A DNA stretch of 36,974 bases, from positions 1 to 36,974 of the forward strand of contig JAFLRY010000018.1 in assembly GCA_022511205.1 (NCBI GenBank), given 5' to 3'. A model generated the notes under the pieces. That model worked only from the letters and a program-made list of their open reading frames with translations. It did no database searches and was not told the DNA's origin. A program made the translations under genes and the position numbers. This DNA is from Eubacterium sp. (GTDB taxonomy: Bacteria > Bacillota > Clostridia > Oscillospirales > Acutalibacteraceae). Below, in pieces: positions 15,590-23,350 of this stretch (position 1 is its first letter; each line of letters begins with the position of its first letter).

Positions 15590-16110
15590 TAATTATCTCC
15601 CATATAATAGTTGCTGTCGCGCTTCAAACCGATATGTGTTAAAACCGTTTCCTCTTTTTCCCGCATTCTTACCTCTTCCATTCCGCCGGCCTCGTGATCG
15701 TAGCCCAGAAGATGAAGCATTGAATGAACGGTTAGAAAGCCCACTTCCCTTTGCAGACTATGGTTATAAAGCTTCGCCTGCTCAACGGCTTTTTCAACGG
15801 AAATAACTATATCCCCGAGAAGCTTCGCGCCTGTATCGTGATTGATATCGTATTTGCCGTTTTCACCCAGCGGAAAGGAAAGTACGTCCGTCTCCCTGTC
15901 TATATTGCGGAATTCGCGGTTTAAATCACGAATCTGCGCGTTATCCACGAAACGAACGTAAACCTCTGCAGGCCCATCAAAATTCTCGTTTTCAAGAACC
16001 GCGTGGCAGCAACGGCGAATAAGAAGCCTCATTCCCGCAGGTATTTTAACGGTGTTCTGGTCGTTCGTGATCCTTACCTTGTTTGAAATTCTGTCTCTGA
16101 TCTTGCCCAT
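15589..16110 (-). CDS. ybeY: Endoribonuclease YbeY (16S rRNA maturation)
   Basis: Zinc-dependent endoribonuclease involved in 16S rRNA 3'-end processing and ribosome quality control. 173 residues. The zinc motif H-x3-H-x5-H is complete: H129, H133 and H139 in HSMLHLLGYDHE. The conserved arginine region REFRNIDRETDVLSFPLGE is present. It sits between phoH and era, its usual place. Confidence 0.96.
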   Translation of the reverse strand: MGKIRDRISNKVRITNDQNTVKIPAGMRLLIRRCCHAVLENENFDGPAEVYVRFVDNAQIRDLNREFRNIDRETDVLSFPLGENGKYDINHDTGAKLLGDIVISVEKAVEQAKLYNHSLQREVGFLTVHSMLHLLGYDHEAGGMEEVRMREKEETVLTHIGLKRDSNYYMGDN

Positions 16111-16124
16111 AAAGTTTGCCCTCG

Positions 16125-17090
16125 TCAGTTTCTTTTTTCTTCGTTTTCGTATTTTTCATACGCTTTGATTATATCCTGCACCAGCTTGTGGCGCACAACA
16201 TCCTTTTGGGAGAATTTGCATATCTCAATATCGTCAACGTTTTTGAGTATGCGGATAACCTTTTTAAGGCCTGATTTCTTGCCGTCGGGCAGGTCTATCT
16301 GGGTGATATCGCCCGTAACCACCATTTTTGAATTGAAACCAAGCCTTGTTAAAAACATTTTCATCTGCTCGGGAGTGGTGTTCTGCGCTTCGTCAAGAAT
16401 AATAAAGCTGTCGTCAAGGGTCCTTCCGCGCATATAGGCAAGGGGCGCAACCTCGATTGCTCCGCGTTCGTGATAGCGCTGGAAGTTTTCGCCGCCAAGC
16501 ATATCAAAGAGCGCGTCATAAAGCGGTCTTAAATAGGGGTCTACCTTGCTTTGCAGATCGCCGGGCAGGAAGCCCAGCTTCTCGCCCGCTTCTACAGCGG
16601 GGCGGGTCAAAATGATTTTGTTTACCTCTTTCGCACGGAATGCCGTTACAGCCTTGGCAACCGCAAGATACGTTTTACCCGTACCGGCAGGACCGATACC
16701 GAAGGTTATCGTATTGTTATCGATCGCCTCGCAGTATCTCTTTTGCCCCAGGGTTTTCGGCTTTATCGGCTTTCCCTTTGCGGAAATGCAGATCGATTCC
16801 GATGACATCGAGGAAAGCTTATCCTCGTTTCCCTCACTGACAAGTGACAGCGCGTACCGCACGTTCTGCTCCGTCAGCGCTTCGCCCTTGTTGATAAGGG
16901 TAAGCAGACTTTTCAGCGCCCTAACCGCCTTTGAAACGCTTTCGTCATCGCCGATGATTTTCAGATCGCTTCCGCGGCTGATGACCGAAACGCCGTATTC
17001 CTTTTCTATTAAATTAACGTTTTCGTCAAAGGAGCCGAAAAGATTTACCGCCTGCTCCATTGCCTCAAGCTGAAAAACGTATTCCGCCAT
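16125..17090 (-). CDS. phoH: PhoH-like ATPase
   Basis: 321-residue PhoH/PhoL-type P-loop ATPase, of a family tied to RNA metabolism through its constant linkage to ybeY. Walker A GPAGTGKT at 133-140, Walker B region SFIILDEAQNTTPEQM, and a sensor motif VVTGDITQIDLP. The N-terminal about 100 residues form the KH-like lead found in PhoL. Overlaps the stop of the CBS gene by 1 bp and precedes ybeY by 14 bp. Confidence 0.95.
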   Translation of the reverse strand: MAEYVFQLEAMEQAVNLFGSFDENVNLIEKEYGVSVISRGSDLKIIGDDESVSKAVRALKSLLTLINKGEALTEQNVRYALSLVSEGNEDKLSSMSSESICISAKGKPIKPKTLGQKRYCEAIDNNTITFGIGPAGTGKTYLAVAKAVTAFRAKEVNKIILTRPAVEAGEKLGFLPGDLQSKVDPYLRPLYDALFDMLGGENFQRYHERGAIEVAPLAYMRGRTLDDSFIILDEAQNTTPEQMKMFLTRLGFNSKMVVTGDITQIDLPDGKKSGLKKVIRILKNVDDIEICKFSQKDVVRHKLVQDIIKAYEKYENEEKRN

Positions 17091-17890
17091 TAAACTATCT
17101 CCGCCTTAATAAGTTCTATTCTCCTGTCCTCAACCTTTAAAACGGTAAAGACGATGTTTTCAAATTCTGCTTTAACAGGCTCTTTCTCATCACCCGTTGG
17201 AAGAAAGCCCAAGAGGTTGATAACGAAGCCTGCAACCGTATCATAATCGCCCTCGGGAATGGATACTTTAAGTATCTCACTCACGTCCTCAATATCGGTA
17301 GAGCCGTCAAAGGTGTAGGTATGCTCGTCTATCTGCTCGATCTCCTCTTCCTCATCGTCATATTCATCCCGAATATTGCCAACGATGCTTTCAAGGATAT
17401 CCTCCATCGTAACAAGCCCGGCAGTTCCGCCGTATTCGTCAACCACTATGGCAAGCTGGATTCTCGTCTCTGTCATTTTCGCGAAAAGCTTGCCGCAGTC
17501 GATCGTTTCGGGCACGAAAAGCGGCTCGCGTATATAATCCTTAAGGCTTTCGTCGTGGGATATTTTCGTGCCAATAAATTTCAGCAGATCCTTAACGTAG
17601 ATTATGCCAACGATATTATCAATATCCTCATCGTAAACGGGTATCCTCGAAAAGCCAACCTTGATCGCCAGCGCCGCCACGTCCGCCAAGGAGGCGTTCG
17701 TATCCACCGCTTCAATATCCGTGCGATGAGTCATTATATCTCCGGCGTTGAGATCGTCCAGCTGAAAGATATTGCTTATCATTTCACGCTGAGTATCCTC
17801 AAGCTCGCCAACGTTTTTATCCTCGTCCACCAGCTGTTTTATTTCCTCTTCCGTTGAATTTTTTCGAAACAGCTTTATCAGATTGCCCGC
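17090..17890 (-). CDS. CorC/HlyC-type CBS-domain protein without membrane domain
   Basis: 266-residue soluble protein. It has two CBS motifs (MTHRTDIEAVDTNASLADVA at about 52-71 and a second around PLFVPETIDCGKLFAKM) that bind adenine nucleotides. The sequence VVDEYGGTAGLVTMEDILE is diagnostic of the family, and a C-terminal CorC_HlyC domain (TYTFDGSTDIEDVSEIL ... YDTVAGFVINLLGFLPTGD) follows. The DUF21 membrane domain of CorB-type magnesium exporters is absent, as in soluble CorC. In proteobacteria CorC often neighbours ybeY/phoH; the same linkage appears here. The start is at 17890 because GGAGG precedes it and the promoter at 17931-17959 places the transcript start downstream of the alternative GTG at 17929. 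First gene of the operon through mutS2. Confidence 0.9.
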   Translation of the reverse strand, partial: AGNLIKLFRKNSTEEEIKQLVDEDKNVGELEDTQREMISNIFQLDDLNAGDIMTHRTDIEAVDTNASLADVAALAIKVGFSRIPVYDEDIDNIVGIIYVKDLLKFIGTKISHDESLKDYIREPLFVPETIDCGKLFAKMTETRIQLAIVVDEYGGTAGLVTMEDILESIVGNIRDEYDDEEEEIEQIDEHTYTFDGSTDIEDVSEILKVSIPEGDYDTVAGFVINLLGFLPTGDEKEPVKAEFENIVFTVLKVEDRRIELIKAEIV

Positions 17891-17930
17891 CATAAAGGCA
17901 AAAACCTCCAAATACAATATAATTTTCACT

Positions 17931-17959
17931 ATTATATACTTTTTAAAATTATTTGTAAA
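17931..17959 (-). promoter_or_regulatory. Promoter of the CBS-phoH-ybeY-era-yqzL-recO-mutS2 operon
   Basis: Minus-strand TTTACA (17959-17954) and TATAAT (17936-17931), 17-bp spacer. No terminator was seen between 17890 and the one near 11384, so the seven genes may be one transcript. Confidence 0.75.
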
Positions 17960-17974
17960 GATATCTCTTTTATG

Positions 17975-18003
17975 TTGTAAAAAGAAGTTTTCTATGCTAT
18001 ACT
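17975..18003 (+). promoter_or_regulatory. Promoter of the FkbM-MscS-TSUP operon
   Basis: TTGTAA (17975-17980), 17 bp, TATACT (17998-18003), divergent from the CBS operon promoter. The leader to the TTG start is about 45 nt. Confidence 0.65.
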
Positions 18004-18051
18004 TTAAGCGGTATAATTTGCTTATAACGCATATATTTTCGGAGAATCAAA

Positions 18052-19104
18052 TTGCTTGATATAAATGAAACAGACGTGTGGCAGCAGCTCGCCCAAAGCG
18101 ATAAGCCTGCCGTTATCTACGGAATGGGTAACGGAGCGGAAAAAATCATATCCGTTTTAAAGGAATACGGCGTTGAAGTTGCCGATATTTTTGCCAGCGA
18201 TGAATTTGTAAGAGGCCATTCCTTTCTCGGGCATAAGGTTTTGAAATATTCGGACGTTTGCGAGAAATACGATGATTTCAACGTGGTGCTTTCCTTTGCC
18301 ACCCGCATTCCCGAAATGCTTGAAAGAATCGAAAGGCTCAGCAAGGAGCGCAGAGTTTTCGCTCCGGATGTTCCCATCGCGGGAGACGGAATTTTCACAC
18401 GCTCGTATTTTGAGGAAAACAGGGATAAATTTGAGTTCGTCTATTCTCATCTTGCCGATGAAGAGAGCAAAAGAGTTTATCAGAACGTGCTGAATTTCAA
18501 AATCAGCGGTAAAGTGGAATACCTTTACACCTCTACAGAATATGACAAGAACAGCATTTACAGAAATATTTTAAGGCTTAATAAGAACGATATCATCGTT
18601 GATATGGGCGCCTATGACGGCGATACTATAAGGGAATTCAACGGTTTTACAGGCGGATGCAAGCATATTTACGCCCTTGAGCCAGATGATAAGAATTTCA
18701 AAAAGTTAGTCAGAAATACTGTTGAGTGTAAAGGCGTTACACTTTACAATCTCGGAGCATGGAACAGGCGTGATACTTTACTCTTTTCAAAAAAGGCAGG
18801 CAGGCAATCCGTGCTTTCAACCAGCGGAACGCCCGTAAACGTTACGGATATAGACAGTCTGATAGACGATAAAGTGACTATGCTTAAAATGGATATTGAG
18901 GGCGCTGAGCTTAAGGCGCTTGAGGGCTGCGAGCAGACTATAAAAAAGTATTCCCCGAAGCTTTACATCTGCGCTTATCACAGAAATGAGGATCTGTTCG
19001 CGCTCCCGATGAAGATACTTGAATTCAATGAGAATTACAAAATATACTTCAGGCATTCGCCCTATATCCCCGCGTGGGAGAGCAATTTTTACTGCACGAT
19101 TTAA
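18052..19104 (+). CDS. FkbM-family SAM-dependent methyltransferase with N-terminal Rossmann-like domain
   Basis: 350 residues. The N-terminal about 130 residues look like a nucleotide-binding fold (PAVIYGMGNGAEKIISVLKE) of the sort fused to sugar-modifying enzymes. The C-terminal part is an FkbM-type methyltransferase: SAM loop IIVDMGAYDGDTIREF, acidic motif YALEPDDKNFKKL, and the family motif MLKMDIEGAELKALEGCE. FkbM members usually O-methylate sugars or polyketides; the substrate here is unknown. TTG start with CGGAG 8 nt upstream. It is first in a run with mscS (14-bp gap) and the TSUP gene. No glycosyltransferase cluster surrounds it. Confidence 0.85.
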   Translation: MLDINETDVWQQLAQSDKPAVIYGMGNGAEKIISVLKEYGVEVADIFASDEFVRGHSFLGHKVLKYSDVCEKYDDFNVVLSFATRIPEMLERIERLSKERRVFAPDVPIAGDGIFTRSYFEENRDKFEFVYSHLADEESKRVYQNVLNFKISGKVEYLYTSTEYDKNSIYRNILRLNKNDIIVDMGAYDGDTIREFNGFTGGCKHIYALEPDDKNFKKLVRNTVECKGVTLYNLGAWNRRDTLLFSKKAGRQSVLSTSGTPVNVTDIDSLIDDKVTMLKMDIEGAELKALEGCEQTIKKYSPKLYICAYHRNEDLFALPMKILEFNENYKIYFRHSPYIPAWESNFYCTI

Positions 19105-19118
19105 GGAGGTTTTGAGCC

Positions 19119-20165
19119 GTGGATGCGATTGCACATTTTTATACCGAAAACAAATTTTACGCCGATATCGTTATAGGTGTAGTAATTTTCATCGCGTTTT
19201 TCCTACTCAGAAAGGTATTCGCGGGCTTTATACTTGATTTATTTGGCAGGCTCATTTTTTTGCACAAGCCTGAGGACAGAAAGAGATTTAAAAAAACTTT
19301 GCTTATCCCCTTTTCCGCCTTTTTCGTTCTCCTTGGCGCATATATCGGTGTGTACATCAATTATCAGCACGAAGCCATAACGAAAGCCTTTAAAATTCTT
19401 GCTATCATCACGATTTGCCGCTGTATTCTCAGCTATCTTACTGAGCTTTTGCATACGCGTTTTGATCTTAACGACGAGCATTCAGCCGCCCACGGAGTAG
19501 TTGTAAAGTTCATTTCGAATATTTTCAAAATCGTCACCCTCTGCATCACGGTGGTTATGATCGTATCCGAGCTTGGCTACAACATAAACGGACTTATAAC
19601 AGGTCTCGGCGTTGGAGGTCTTGCGGTATCTCTCGCGGCGCAGGACACATTGAAAAATATAATTTCAGGCTTCATTATTTTATACGATAAGCCCTTCGTT
19701 TTAGGCGATCTTATCGAAACGCCCGATTTCAAGGGCTTCGTTGAGGATATCACAATGCGCTCCACACGGCTTCGCAAGCTTGATGATTCCATTGTTGTCG
19801 TTCCCAACTCCTCCCTTGCGGATTCCAATATCACCAATTACGCCGTTTTGAAAAGAAGGCTCGTTGAATTCAACATTGGCCTTTTATACTCCACCCCCAA
19901 CAGCGTTATTGAAAAATGCGAAAAAGAGATCAAAGAATTCCTTATGAACTGCAGCGCTGTTGATAATGAGACCATAAGGGTGCGCTTTACGGATCACGGC
20001 ACTTCGTCGCTTAACATAATTGTAAGGTGCTACGTTGATATAACCGACATAGAGATTTTCTTTGAATTCACGGAAACTCTTAATTTCAAAATTAAAGAGA
20101 TAATTGAAAACAACGATACGGATTTCGCTTATCCCACAAGAAGCATTAAAATAGAAAAAATATGA
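19119..20165 (+). CDS. MscS-family mechanosensitive ion channel
   Basis: 348 residues. About four hydrophobic segments lie in the first 170 residues. The last is the pore-lining helix with GLGVGGLAVSLAAQDTLKN, the Gly/Ala-rich TM3 signature of MscS, followed by IISGFIILYDKPFVLGDLIE and the beta domain (TRLRKLDDSIVVVPNS). The channel opens under membrane tension to release solutes on hypo-osmotic shock. GTG start at 19119, AAGGAGG 9 nt upstream. Its stop overlaps the start of the TSUP gene (ATGA), so the two are co-translated. Confidence 0.93.
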   Translation: MDAIAHFYTENKFYADIVIGVVIFIAFFLLRKVFAGFILDLFGRLIFLHKPEDRKRFKKTLLIPFSAFFVLLGAYIGVYINYQHEAITKAFKILAIITICRCILSYLTELLHTRFDLNDEHSAAHGVVVKFISNIFKIVTLCITVVMIVSELGYNINGLITGLGVGGLAVSLAAQDTLKNIISGFIILYDKPFVLGDLIETPDFKGFVEDITMRSTRLRKLDDSIVVVPNSSLADSNITNYAVLKRRLVEFNIGLLYSTPNSVIEKCEKEIKEFLMNCSAVDNETIRVRFTDHGTSSLNIIVRCYVDITDIEIFFEFTETLNFKIKEIIENNDTDFAYPTRSIKIEKI

Positions 20166-20932
20166 TCGAATTAATTTACGGAATTATAATAATCCTCGCC
20201 ACCTTTATGGGGGCATTCGTAGGTCTCGGCGGCGGCGTAATAATAAAGCCTATGCTCGATCTTATCGGACACGACCCGATCTCGGTTGTAAATTTCATAT
20301 CCGCCTGCGCTGTTTTCAGTATGAGCATTAGCTCCACTGTTAAGCACGTTAAGGCAAAAACAGAGATAGATTTCAAATTCATAGTCACCCTGTCTATAGG
20401 CGCGGTGGCAGGCGGGATCGGCGGCACGGCTCTTTTCGATTATCTGCTCACGCAATTCGATAATACCGCTTTGAAAAGGCTTCAGGGGCTTGTTCTCGGC
20501 ATTCTGCTGGTGGTATCAGTCATCTACATAAACGTTAAAAACGCCAAAAGCTTCAAGGTTAAAAATCCCGCGGGGATCGCTTTTGTTGGTCTCGCAATGG
20601 GCTTCATTGCCTCATTTTTAGGCGTTGGCGGCGGACCGATAAACGTTGCTTTTCTCGTGCTTTTCTTCTCAATGACTATGAAGGAGGCGGCAGTCTACAG
20701 CGTGGGCACGATATTCTTCAGCCAGCTTTCAAAGCTTGTTACTATGGTGATTAAAGGCACTATACCCGACTTCTCCCCCACCGTGCTTATCGTGGCGATA
20801 GTATGCGCCGTGGCGGGCGGAATTTTCGGCGCTAAGATGAACAAGAAGTGCAATGAAAAAGTGATAAAAACGGTGTTTACCGTTGTTGTTGCGGCGATCG
20901 CCGCAGTAAACTTTTATAACGCAATAGCTTAA
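20162..20932 (+). CDS. TSUP-family (TauE/SafE) membrane exporter
   Basis: 256-residue integral membrane protein with about eight hydrophobic segments in two homologous halves. Each half carries the family's glycine-rich motif: MGAFVGLGGGVIIKPML near residue 14 and IASFLGVGGGPINVAFL near 148. TSUP proteins move sulfite, sulfoacetate, thiosulfate or related sulfur anions. The gene overlaps mscS by 4 bp and is followed 56 bp later by a sulfatase, so export of sulfur oxyanions released inside the cell is a reasonable guess. The 56-bp gap contains a small hairpin (AGGCT/AGCCT near 20944-20960). Confidence 0.88.
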   Translation: MIELIYGIIIILATFMGAFVGLGGGVIIKPMLDLIGHDPISVVNFISACAVFSMSISSTVKHVKAKTEIDFKFIVTLSIGAVAGGIGGTALFDYLLTQFDNTALKRLQGLVLGILLVVSVIYINVKNAKSFKVKNPAGIAFVGLAMGFIASFLGVGGGPINVAFLVLFFSMTMKEAAVYSVGTIFFSQLSKLVTMVIKGTIPDFSPTVLIVAIVCAVAGGIFGAKMNKKCNEKVIKTVFTVVVAAIAAVNFYNAIA

Positions 20933-20988
20933 GGCTGACAGAGTAGGCTTGTATTGAGCCTCTCCGCCTTAATGAAAGGAGTAAAAAT

Positions 20989-22314
20989 ATGGGAAAGAAA
21001 AACATCATCTTCTATTTTTCGGATCAGCAGAGGTGGGATACCGTTAACGAAACGGTTACGCCCAACCTTATGAAGCTTGCCGAAGAGGGCGTTTTGTTTG
21101 AAAACAACTTCACCTGCCAGCCCGTATGCGGTCCTGCAAGGGCATGCCTGCAATCGGGTATGTACGCAACGCAGGTGGGCTGTTATTGGAACGGTATCGC
21201 CCTGCCGGATAACATTCCTCCCCTTGCGAGATATTTCAACGAGGCGGGATATGAAACGGCTTACATAGGCAAATGGCACCTTGCTTCCGACCGCTATCCG
21301 GGAATAGGACTGCACTGCGAAAAAGGCCCGATACCGAAGGAACGCCAGGGCGAATATCAATACTGGCGCGCGGCGGACTGCCTTGAATTTACCTCCCACG
21401 GTTATGACGGCTACGTATTTGACGGCGACGGCAACAAGATAGATTTCACAGGCTACCGCGCGGACTGCATCAACGATTTTGCCCTTGAATATCTTGAAAA
21501 CCGCGATAAGAGCAAGCCTTTCTTTATGTTCGTAAGTCAGCTCGAACCGCATCATCAGAATGACCGCCATTGCTATGAGGGCTACAAGGAGACCATAGAC
21601 GATTACAAGGACTATCCTATCCCCGATGATCTCACCTTCTTAAAGGGCGACTATAAGGAATGCTATCCCGATTATATGTCCGCTATCAACAGGCTCGATT
21701 ACAACGTGGGCAGACTCGTTGACAAGCTCAAGGAGCTGGGAATTTACGACGATACGATCATCATTTACACCAGCGACCACGGCAGTCACTTCAAGACGAG
21801 AAACCCCGAATACAAACGCACCTGCCACGAAAGCGCCAGCCACACTCCCCTTATCATAAAGGGCGGCGGCTTTGAGGGCGGAAAAAGAGAAGAAAGGCTC
21901 TCGAGCCTTATCGATATGCCGCCAACGATGCTTTCAATGGCGGGAATAGATATTCCCGAGCAGTATATGGGCGTTGATCTCACGAAGCAGATCGGTAACC
22001 CCGATGAAAAGCGCCAGTGCGTGTTTATGCAGATCAGCGAAAGCCAGTGCGGCAGAGCCATCCGAACGGACAGATTCAAGTACGCCGTTAGAGATGCCGG
22101 AATCGTTGGCTACATTCACCATAGCAGTAAGGTTTATTTTGAGGATTATCTCTACGATCTTGAAAAAGACCCGATCGAAAAGAACAATCTTATCAAGGAT
22201 AAAAAATACGCTCATGTCCGTCAGGAGCTGAAATATCTACTCATTGAGCAGATGGTAGCCGCCGATGAGGACAGACCTGTGATATTGCCCGCAATAATCA
22301 AGAGAAAGAAATAA
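20989..22314 (+). CDS. Type I sulfatase (formylglycine-dependent), cytoplasmic
   Basis: 441 residues, no signal peptide. Hydrolyses sulfate esters using a formylglycine made from C47 in the signature CGPARACLQSG (CxPxR). The second sulfatase signature GYETAYIGKWH is at 87-97. Metal-binding positions appear in IIFYFSDQQRWD and TIIIYTSDHGSHF. The first motif, SDQQRWD, is of the bacterial glycan-sulfatase kind rather than the DDxGYGD of many arylsulfatases. The substrate is unknown; a sulfated sugar from host mucin or glycosaminoglycan is possible. No maturase (anSME) is visible nearby. GAAAGGAG precedes the ATG. A 213-codon antisense frame inside it is a shadow. Confidence 0.93.
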   Translation: MGKKNIIFYFSDQQRWDTVNETVTPNLMKLAEEGVLFENNFTCQPVCGPARACLQSGMYATQVGCYWNGIALPDNIPPLARYFNEAGYETAYIGKWHLASDRYPGIGLHCEKGPIPKERQGEYQYWRAADCLEFTSHGYDGYVFDGDGNKIDFTGYRADCINDFALEYLENRDKSKPFFMFVSQLEPHHQNDRHCYEGYKETIDDYKDYPIPDDLTFLKGDYKECYPDYMSAINRLDYNVGRLVDKLKELGIYDDTIIIYTSDHGSHFKTRNPEYKRTCHESASHTPLIIKGGGFEGGKREERLSSLIDMPPTMLSMAGIDIPEQYMGVDLTKQIGNPDEKRQCVFMQISESQCGRAIRTDRFKYAVRDAGIVGYIHHSSKVYFEDYLYDLEKDPIEKNNLIKDKKYAHVRQELKYLLIEQMVAADEDRPVILPAIIKRKK

Positions 22315-22321
22315 TAAAGCT

Positions 22322-22355
22322 AAAAGGGTGGAACGATAAAGTTCCGCCCTTTTTA
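22322..22355. terminator. Bidirectional terminator after the sulfatase
   Basis: 13-bp stem AAAAGGGTGGAAC/GTTCCGCCCTTTT (22322-22334 with 22341-22353; one G-U), 6-nt loop, T tract on the right and A tract within the stem. It lies between the convergent sulfatase and surface-protein genes. Confidence 0.8.
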
Positions 22356-22364
22356 TATGCTCAT

Positions 22365-23219
22365 TTATGCATTTTTCTTATGCTTCTTTACTACGATGCT
22401 TATTACCACAACCGCGGCAACTGCGCATACACCTGCGGCAACGTATATCAACGCTGTGCTATCCATATCATTTTCGGTATTCTCAATTACTGAGTTTATA
22501 TTGTCAGTTTTAACCTCTCCGTTTGTTGCATCCGCAGTGATACTGTTCTCGTTTTCATTAGCAGCTTGATCCTTATCATTATCATTTCCTTTCGGATTTG
22601 AATAATCAACTAAAACATTTACGTAAGGGATCTCGTCTTGCCCGTTGATCAGCTTGATATCAATATAATTATCTTTTTGGGCTATGACCTCGTAGTTTTT
22701 GCCCTCTGTCATATTTGGAAATTCCCAACCTGTAACTGAGCCTTCAGCGGTATATTCTAATCTAAAGCCCTCTGAAGCAGGAGTATACGTTACAGTAACG
22801 TGTCCGGGGCGGGTGGTATTGGTATAAGCCGTTATATCCTGTACATTTGTGCGGATCGGCCAATGCTCAAAATCAACTAAAACATTGATATACGGAACAA
22901 TGTCTTTGCCGTTAAGTAATTTAAACTCAATATCATCCGTACCCCTGCTGAGGATCTCATAATCAACGCCTTCGGTCAGCGTGGGGAATTCCCAGCCGGT
23001 AACTGTTCCGCCGCCCCAATATCTATAGTGGTGGCTATCGGGAGAAATTTCGTAATCCTCAATAACGTCATTACTCTTAACGCCGTTAATATAAGTTAAT
23101 ACTTCTTTCGGATCCTCAATCACGGGCCATTTTTCGTCTGCCAAAGCGGGTAAGCTGCTTGAACACAAAATTACCAGCACCATAATAATTTCTGTAAATA
23201 AAGATACGAATTTTTTCAT
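22365..23219 (-). CDS. Secreted, C-terminally membrane-anchored protein with a duplicated domain
   Basis: 284 residues; I do not recognise a named family. A signal peptide (1-27, likely cut after LPALA) leads to two tandem copies of a domain of about 80-85 residues. The best-conserved stretches are TVTGWEFPTLTEGVDYEI (72-89) with VPYINVLVDF, and SVTGWEFPNMTEGKNYEV (161-178) with IPYVNVLVDY. An Asn/Asp/Glu-rich linker (209-253) then precedes a transmembrane helix (255-277) ending VVKKHKKNA. The topology is therefore extracellular with a single C-terminal anchor, not LPxTG. AAAGG precedes the ATG. The gene has its own ECF-like promoter, nearly identical to that of the carboxypeptidase gene upstream. 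Confidence 0.85.
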   Translation of the reverse strand: MKKFVSLFTEIIMVLVILCSSSLPALADEKWPVIEDPKEVLTYINGVKSNDVIEDYEISPDSHHYRYWGGGTVTGWEFPTLTEGVDYEILSRGTDDIEFKLLNGKDIVPYINVLVDFEHWPIRTNVQDITAYTNTTRPGHVTVTYTPASEGFRLEYTAEGSVTGWEFPNMTEGKNYEVIAQKDNYIDIKLINGQDEIPYVNVLVDYSNPKGNDNDKDQAANENENSITADATNGEVKTDNINSVIENTENDMDSTALIYVAAGVCAVAAVVVISIVVKKHKKNA

Positions 23220-23260
23220 TTTTAATCAACCTTTCTTAAATAAAATATAAACAAAATGCA

Positions 23261-23288
23261 ACGTCGGAATTCCGTTCTTAAGAACGTT
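23261..23288. other. Overlapping palindromes in the leader of the duplicated-domain gene
   Basis: CGGAATTCCG (23265-23274) and CGTTCTTAAGAACG (23273-23286) are perfect palindromes that share two bases. CAACGT and ACGTTG enclose both (about 23259-23288). They lie just after the predicted transcript start, so they could be a dimeric-regulator site or a structured leader. On the minus strand a T-rich stretch follows, so weak termination is also possible. Confidence 0.5.
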
Positions 23289-23300
23289 GTCATAATGTAA

Positions 23301-23327
23301 GTAATGAAAAACTGTAAAAGCGTTACA
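23301..23327 (-). promoter_or_regulatory. ECF-type promoter, copy 1
   Basis: Minus-strand TGTAAC (23327-23322), 15 nt, CATTAC (23306-23301). It aligns with copy 2 at 24379-24405: 31 of 38 positions are identical over TGTAAC...TATGA by hand alignment. TGTAAC is a -35 typical of ECF sigma factors such as Bacillus SigX. Confidence 0.6.
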
Positions 23328-23350
23328 AAGAATTTGAAAAATTTTCAGAA

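Noticed and set aside
16546-17073. 175-codon open frame antisense to phoH
   Set aside because: Low-complexity Ser/Phe-rich product typical of the complement of a real gene; PhoH motifs are on the other strand.
17321-17857. 178-codon open frame antisense to the CBS-domain gene
   Set aside because: Shadow frame; CBS and CorC_HlyC motifs are clear on the minus strand.
20929-21570. 213-codon open frame antisense to the sulfatase
   Set aside because: No ribosome-binding site, composition of a complementary shadow, and the opposite frame has intact sulfatase signatures.
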